Assembly: GCA_964016985.1 (NCBI GenBank)
Contig: OZ024826.1
Span: 46,538,978-46,602,977 of the forward strand
Source: Anodontia alba
Lineage: Eukaryota; Mollusca; Bivalvia; Lucinida; Lucinidae
Length of the DNA: 64,000 nt
Reading direction: 5' to 3'
This document shows positions 58,043-64,000 of this stretch, one piece after another; positions within the stretch are counted from its first letter, which is position 1, and each line of letters starts with the position of its first letter. Both the position numbers and the translations under genes were made by a program. The notes beneath the pieces are model-generated. The model saw nothing but the letters and a program-made list of their open reading frames with translations. It was not told where the DNA came from and made no database searches.

Positions 58043-59190
58043 TAAAAGTCATCTGTTCCAGAACCAAGAATGCTTTGAGACTGAATCTTGGTATAAAGCA
58101 TCTGGGGCTCAAGGTCTACCATGTTTGTTCAAATGGTGACCGTACGTAGGTTGACCAATGACCTTTTTTTCGGCAAGGTCAAATTTGTGTCCTTATATAT
58201 TTGTATGGGGAAAATGCTGAAAAGTTAATTTCTCAATATGTATTCAAGACGTATGGCCGAAACTCACAATGTATGATAAAAATAGTGATACTTTTTAGTT
58301 ACAATCCAAATTTTAGTCCCCTAGGGGTCACTTGCCCTTGCCCCTTGCCTTATATGTATAAAATTGTAAAATCTTTTAAACGTCTTCTTCTCTGAAATTG
58401 CTCGACCGATTTTCACCAGATTTTACATGGGGCCTTCTGTCGAAAGGGGTATTGACAATTTGTTCAAATGGCTCCGCGCCATTTAACAAACCGGCTGCCA
58501 TGCCCATATATGGTAAAACACTTAAAAATATTCTTCTCCAGAACCAAGAAAGCTTTGCAACTGAATCTTGGTATATAGCATTGGGGACTCAAGTTCTACC
58601 CAAATTTGTATAAACGAAGGTCATAGGTTGGCATTTTACCTTTTTACGGCAAGGTAAACTTTGCGCCCCCATATATTGTATGGGGCAAATGTTGAAATGT
58701 CATTATTTTCAAAATGAATTATAGACTAATGGCTAAAATTCGCAATGTATGATTAAAGTATTAGCATTTTGTAGTTATAATCAAAATTTTGTATAAAATT
58801 GTGAAATCATTAAACGTCTTCTTCACTGAAACTCCATGAACAATTTTCACCAGATTCCACATGGGGCCTTCTGTCGAAATGATGTTGACAATTTGGTCAA
58901 ATGGTTCCGCGCCATTGAACAAGATAGCTGCCGTGCTCATATATGGTAAACACTTCTTCTCCAGAACTAAGAAAGCTTTGCGGCTGATTCTTGGTTTACA
59001 GCATTGGGGACTAACGTCTAATAAGTTTATTCAAATGATTATAAAGGTCAGCGTTTACCTTTTTACGGTATGGTCAATTTGTGTCCAAGTTGCTGTGGCA
59101 TCACTGGAAGAAGTTGCATGGCATTTGCAGATATGCAGTAGCTGTTTTTATCAGGTGAGCGAATCGTGGCTCATGGGCCTCTTGTTTATA
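57387..59190. repeat. Composite dispersed repeat with ~430-500-bp tandem units
   Basis: Four degenerate units start at about 57440, 57878, 58381 and 58815, each opening 'cttcttctc.gaaa' and including 'caatttgttcaaatgg', 'caagatggctgccatgccca' and 'atatggggaaa'. The block starts with (GTCGTCC)n at 57411-57434 and closes with 'caggtgagcgaatcgtggct' and 'catgggcctcttgttta'. I recognise these as elements of a very abundant bivalve repeat. The frames here look like spurious ORFs. Its leading edge is the hammerhead-like motif. Confidence 0.6.
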
Positions 59191-59600
59191 TTGTTTTCAA
59201 GAGTCATTCCTTTTAGAATCTATTTATAGTACATGAAACGCACACAATTCGGTGCTATCTGAGGATACAGAGCTTCCAACATGGAAAATCCACCTGATGA
59301 AAAGCTTTTGCTCTGAACATACGACACTGTAGTCGCAGGCACATTCATCACGAAAACATGCCTACATACTTTTGATTCACTTAAACCCCTCTTTTGGTTT
59401 AAATATATTTTATTTGTATAATTTCAATAAAATAATATAAACTAGTACAAACATTGATAATTTATACAAATGGAATTCAGAAGAAAGTCAGAAGACTTGT
59501 ATTAATATGTATCCCGATGTGTAATCATCAAAGCTTACAATAACAATAGCAATACGTGATTTGAACAATTTTAAATGCTTTTTCCCTTTTAGATATCAAA
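59191..59600. other. Stretch upstream of the Penelope-like element
   Basis: No gene seen. A decayed 'gaaaacatgcctacatac' MITE end is present at about 59350-59400. A polypyrimidine tract followed by AG ('gctttttcccttttag', about 59577-59592) sits just before the Penelope-like frame and could be a 3' splice site. Confidence 0.4.
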
Positions 59601-62022
59601 AAACGTAATAAACGATCCCATGGTAAGCGCAAAAATGGCAATTTTAAACGAAAACATAAAACTGTTTTATCTCTTTTTGATTTAAATATTCTCTTAAATT
59701 CTGGACGTCATCAAATGTTTTCTAAACTAGCTTCACTGTCTGTTTCTTCATTACGTAAGTTAGATGATGAGGCGAATACATTTTATGATAGAAAACATAA
59801 TTTGTATGAAGCAGCTCTCCTTACTAGATGTTATACTCAACATGCTCTTCGTCCTTACATTGATTCTGAAAATAACCACATTAGACATTTCATCAAAATT
59901 CCATTCATTAATAAAGGTATTGAAATCATAGATTTATCTAGTATATTTCGAGATAATAATGTTATATCAACTATACCTTCATATTTCGAAAACACGGAAT
60001 CTCCTATTATTTGTTATAAATAGAACAGACCTATCCGTAATACTATACTTAATTTCAATAAATTAGTTTCTGATCTTGATATTGAAACTAGTTCCTCTGA
60101 TTCTTGAGATTGTAAAGATTCTAAATTTTGTTATCAACCAGCAGGTCATATTGTCACAGATAACTTGAAGATTATAACTGATTCACGAATCCGTTCAGTT
60201 ATTTCAAAAGGACCTAAATATAGATTCCCAGCCCACATTGATTTCAATAAATGTCGGGAAACACTTGCAAGTGCTTTAAATGATTATTATACGCGTTGGT
60301 GTAAACGAGAGCATGTTGAGTCTAATGCTTTAAATAACTGGAAATTAAAGATTTTTAAGATCATTGATGAACGTGTGTTATTTTACTCTAATAACCTTGA
60401 TCTTCTCCCTCCTTAGCCTAAATTATCTTTTCGATATTTGAAACAAGGTATCCAAGAATTTCATAGGAAGTATGTTTTAGTTCCAGCTGATAAAGCTACT
60501 CATAATGTTGTTGTTGTGTGACGACTAAATTTATTATATCAATACTCTAAAACAAGAACTTGGTAGTACCAAAACATATGAACGGATTTCTACTGACGAG
60601 AGATCTATTGTCAATACCCATTCTATCGATATTACTGCTAAGTTTGCAGTGAGTATTAAAGAAAAGCAAGACAGACTTCCTACGTTATATTGGTTACCGA
60701 AACTTCATAAACGACCTTATAAAGCACGTTTCATTGCTAATTCTAGTTCTTGTACGACTACTGTTTTGTCCAAACTGCTAACTTCATGCCTTACTGCTGT
60801 TAAAAAACATTGGATTAGATACTATGATACTGTTTACGAAAGGGACGGAATTAACTATTTTTGGTCAATTAAAAATTCTAATGATGTTCTCAATAAATTT
60901 AAATCTAAAAACTTTCAGGCTTCTAAATTGTCTACATATGATTTTTCTACACTGTATACTACGTTAACTCATCATCTTATAAAAGATAAACTTATTGATT
61001 TTATTAACCGAACGTTTATTCGGGAGAATACCTAATATTTGGCTTGCAACGAAGAATGTGCTTTTTTCACTTCTGATGTATATAATAATCGCAATTTATG
61101 GTCATGTCAAAAAGTCTGTGATGCCCTTGTTTATCTTTTGGATAATATTTTAATTAGATTTGGAACTAAACTTTATAGACAAACTATTGGTATTCCGATG
61201 GGAACTAATTGTGCTCCTCTTGTTGCAGATTTGTTTCTTTTTTGTTCTGAGAGAGATTTCATGAAGTCCCTCTCACGTGAAAATCAGGCTGACATTATTG
61301 AGGCTTTTAATTCAACTTCAAGATACCTTGACGATTTATTAAATATTGACAATATTTACTTTGACCAAATGGTGGACCGGATATACCCTACAGAACTCCA
61401 GTTAAATATAGCAAATTCTTCCGATACCGAGGCACCTTTTTTGGATTTGAATCTATGTATATGTAATGGTACAGTTTCCACCAAAATTTATGATAAACGG
61501 GACGATTTTGATTTTGATATAGTCAATTTCCCTTTTCTGGATGGCGATGTCCCCCGGCGTACCTCATATGAGGTATACATATCTCAACTTATAAGATTCG
61601 CCAGAGCTTCTTCAAATCTTAATGACTTTAACTACCGTAATAAAGCCCTTACTGCCAAACTTCTTAGGCAGGGCTATCGTTATTTTAAACTCCGTAAGGC
61701 GTTTTCGAAATTTTATCGCAGACACAGTGCCTTGTTAGAAAAATATAGCGTCAGTCTCAAAACACTTCTGCAACAAGGTATATCGGAACCCGAATTTTAC
61801 GGTGACTTAGTGTACAGATTTAGAAAAATTATAGGTAAATCTAACTTTTCGGAGCAATTCAGAAAACTTATTAACCGTTATAAAAGAATTGGCTATAGCC
61901 TGGATATTATGCGGCAGACTGCATGCCTAGTTGTCAACTCAATCATTGTTGATGGCTATGCTTCATTCTTTAATTGCACGACGGCGGTTCGGGCCACAGA
62001 CTCAATGACGGCCTCTTCGTAA
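59601..62022 (+). pseudogene. Penelope-like element reverse transcriptase, multiply broken
   Basis: The frame opens with a basic stretch (KRNKRSHGKRK). It has in-frame stops at 60021-60023, near 60104-60106, at 60414-60416 and near 60519-60521, a one-base shift near 60525-60545, and another stop at 61033-61035. Across these runs one protein: VLVPADKA, YWLPKLHKRPYKARFIANS (the PKLHK motif typical of Penelope-like RTs), YDFSTLYT, IGIPMGTNCAPLVADLF, and RYLDDLLNID (catalytic YLDD). The C-terminal part has ELQLNIANSSDTEAPFLDL. No GIY-YIG nuclease is visible after it. It is inactive; its clade within the Penelope-like elements is uncertain. Confidence 0.82.
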
Positions 62023-63119
62023 AACTTTAATTAGTGGGTTGGGGCTTGACGATATGTCTTTGGCTTGGCCCGCCGTGGTTCAACTATTGGTTTTCATTTA
62101 CTATGGCATACAGTAGAATTAGCCATGAGTACTCGTCTTTGTTTATTATAGTGATTAATTTGATTTTTATGTTTTCGCTTTGATGCATTGACTGAGTTGG
62201 GAGCCTTTATACGAACCGAACTTTTATGTATTTATGTATTAAGAGTAGCATCGGGACCCAGGGTGAAGTTAGCTAGCTGTAAAAGTGCTTTAAACCCCCC
62301 GGTGGTTTGCTCTGCCGACCGTTCTAAGGCGGTGGTCCCGGTGTTAGTCGTACTCCTTGTTGCTTTGTGGTTTATTCTACGAGGCGATTTGTTGTGTGTC
62401 TTTCCGTGTGTCATTTTGTTCTTGTGTTTTTCAGTCCTTTTAGTATTGCGATTACCTCGCTTGGGGAAGAGAGAGCTAATCTTAGTGTTTTTCGTACGTT
62501 TGTTCGGTTTTTGCTTGTTTAGATTTGTCGGTTTCCTCTTCCTCTTGGGGTCTGGGAGGGGCTGCGGTTTGTGATTGTGGCACTCCCTGGACTTTTCTCT
62601 TACTTTTTTACAGCTTAATTAATTGTACTATTTTACATGTTAAACCATGCATCAGAATAAGCAGAAGAAACGAGAATACTTGGCGCATTTGTATTCCCTT
62701 TATTTTTGCATAACTAGCTATTTTATTTACCATTGATAACCTAATAATCTACTATCTAAAATATATTTATGTTCGTGATTATATGAGATGATACAGCTCC
62801 GCGGGGAATGGAGTCTTGATATATTTTCATAAAAAAAAAACCAAACACTATAACACAACAATCGTAATAACTCTAAGACAAAAATAAAATTTAGCCGTCA
62901 GGATAACTATATAACAGACCTTCGGTAGACTAGCTTGAAATATCTTATTTTGCTATGTTAAAGCATGGGCTGTTTTATATAATTACAGAATTATTTTAGT
63001 TTATTTTAATTGCTTATCTAATTTCAAAACGTTTAGATTTTAAGATAAAATTCTGTACTGCTGTAAATATTTGTTGATTCTGCATTTCATTCAATTCTTG
63101 GCTTCCGTAAAGGAGAACA
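62023..63119. other. 3' flank of the Penelope-like element and AT-rich spacer
   Basis: Up to about 62650 the sequence resembles the 3' part of this element family, with a frame containing SADRSKAVVPVLVVLLVALW that looks element-derived and not a host gene. From about 62700 to 63119 I see only AT-rich DNA. Confidence 0.4.
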
Positions 63120-64000
63120 TTAAGGGTCGGTGTATGAATATGAGTCACTGTGTCTTTGATTGCTAAAACGATTACATTTCAAAAGGAAATGATTTGTGTC
63201 TTCAATGGCTCCACAGGCACACAATGGGTTATCTAAAATATTTCTAGAATATAGATGTTCACATAGAGAACTACATTTTGTTCTCATTCGTGCGTGGTGG
63301 ATCTGACCCAGGCGTTTACCAGCAAAGAAAAAATTGGGTGGGTTAGTAATGTTACTGTTAAGATGACGTTTAAATACCATTTTGCTAGGTGAGTTGCGCA
63401 CATTATCTGGCAATTCATTCCTATCTCTGATAACAGAGGGTAGAAAGAAATTATAGTAAAGTTGTGAATTAGCACGGATAGTATAAAGATTGGCTGCATT
63501 ACGTAACTGGTAGGTTGTGGTATTTCCAATAGTAGATGGTACGAGAGAAGATAAGTAGTTAGGGGAAAGATTATTTACCATGTTAATGAATACCAATAGC
63601 TTATGTTTTTTCCGTCGAGATGCCAAGGGTTCCCATCCTGTTTCTAAATAAAGAGAATTGATAGATACGAGTTAAGTGGCTCCTGTTACGACTCGAGCTG
63701 CTTCGTTTTGTATTTTTTCAAGTTCGTTTACGTCGTACTGGGTGCAATTATCCCATATAACATCGGCATACTCAAGAAGTGGGAGAATAAAAGAGTACAT
63801 AGTTTGGAGTGATTTTCTGTCAAGTTTAAATTTAAATTTACGCATGACATTAATGCGGCTCCATGCTTTTGATTTAATTGATTTAATGTAATCTAAATGA
63901 TGATGCCATTGGCAGTCACTTGAAAGAAACACGCCAAAGGGCTTGTGTGTGTGAACTTCATTGATAGGTTGATTATTCATAAAAATGGGAGGATGATTGG
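63120..64000 (-). pseudogene. Third CR1-like LINE: C-terminal reverse transcriptase part, runs off window end
   Basis: The minus-strand protein from the window end inward corresponds to the region after FADDT in LINE-A: H-K-P-F-G-V-F-L, then KSLQTMYSFILPLLEYADVI and EAARVVTGAT. An in-frame TAA at 63672-63674 follows (the equivalent LINE-A residue is Lys), then ETGWEPLASRRKKHKL and a C-terminal C-A-C-G...N-H-F-L-L-K-C motif, with a stop at 63120. It is clearly a different family from LINE-A and LINE-B. The endonuclease and RT catalytic part lie outside the window. Confidence 0.82.

Noticed and set aside
59293..59325. Third hammerhead candidate ('cctgatgaaaagcttttg')
   Set aside because: No GAAA after a stem II hairpin and no matching stem I strand.
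62188..62574. Small membrane-protein gene (valine/leucine-rich frame)
   Set aside because: It lies in the 3' part of the Penelope-like element, and similar frames appear to be part of that element family.

Overview
The window is eukaryotic genomic DNA, most likely from a bivalve mollusc or a close marine invertebrate. The evidence is split coding exons with GT-AG introns, two CR1-like LINE families, a decayed Penelope-like element, a tRNA-derived SINE with target-site duplications, many short palindromic MITEs, and a receptor of the Draper/MEGF10/scavenger-receptor-F type. No bacterial-style operons, rRNA genes, functional tRNA genes or CRISPR arrays were seen. The taxon is an inference from family resemblance.

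The dominant structure is a giant inverted repeat. The left arm (1-25197, cut by the window start) is repeated in reverse orientation as the right arm (30447-55664), around a 5.25 kb unique spacer (25198-30446). The arms are near-identical: ORFs, introns, SINE and MITEs all match in mirror order. They differ by scattered substitutions, microsatellite length changes and a few indels. Each arm carries, from the centre outward: a CR1-like LINE ('LINE-B'), a second CR1-like LINE ('LINE-A'), a MITE-rich stretch, and a four-exon 3' portion of an EGF-repeat transmembrane receptor gene. The two receptor copies are head to head, with their 5' ends facing the centre. The outer end of each arm is a foldback element. 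LINE-B is continuous on the left but truncated on the right, where it is fused to satellite DNA. This suggests the left arm is the original and the right arm the copy. An assembly artefact (two haplotypes joined tail to tail) must be excluded.

The spacer holds the 5' half of LINE-B (with its endonuclease), a CpG-rich ~155-bp tandem repeat, AT-rich repeats, and a ~186-bp satellite interrupted by a fragment resembling a LINE ORF1 protein.

The right flank (55665-64000) holds the rest of the foldback element, a composite bivalve-type repeat starting with a hammerhead-ribozyme-like fold (57339-57386), a Penelope-like reverse transcriptase with several stops (59601-62022), and the C-terminal part of a third LINE on the minus strand running off the window end.

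The most interesting points are the size and freshness of the palindrome, N-terminal 2A-type (NPGP) ribosome-skipping motifs behind hydrophobic segments in both LINE families, the degenerate hammerhead motif, and a receptor tail with five tandem YFVL-bearing repeats in a gene that also carries an in-frame TGA common to both copies.
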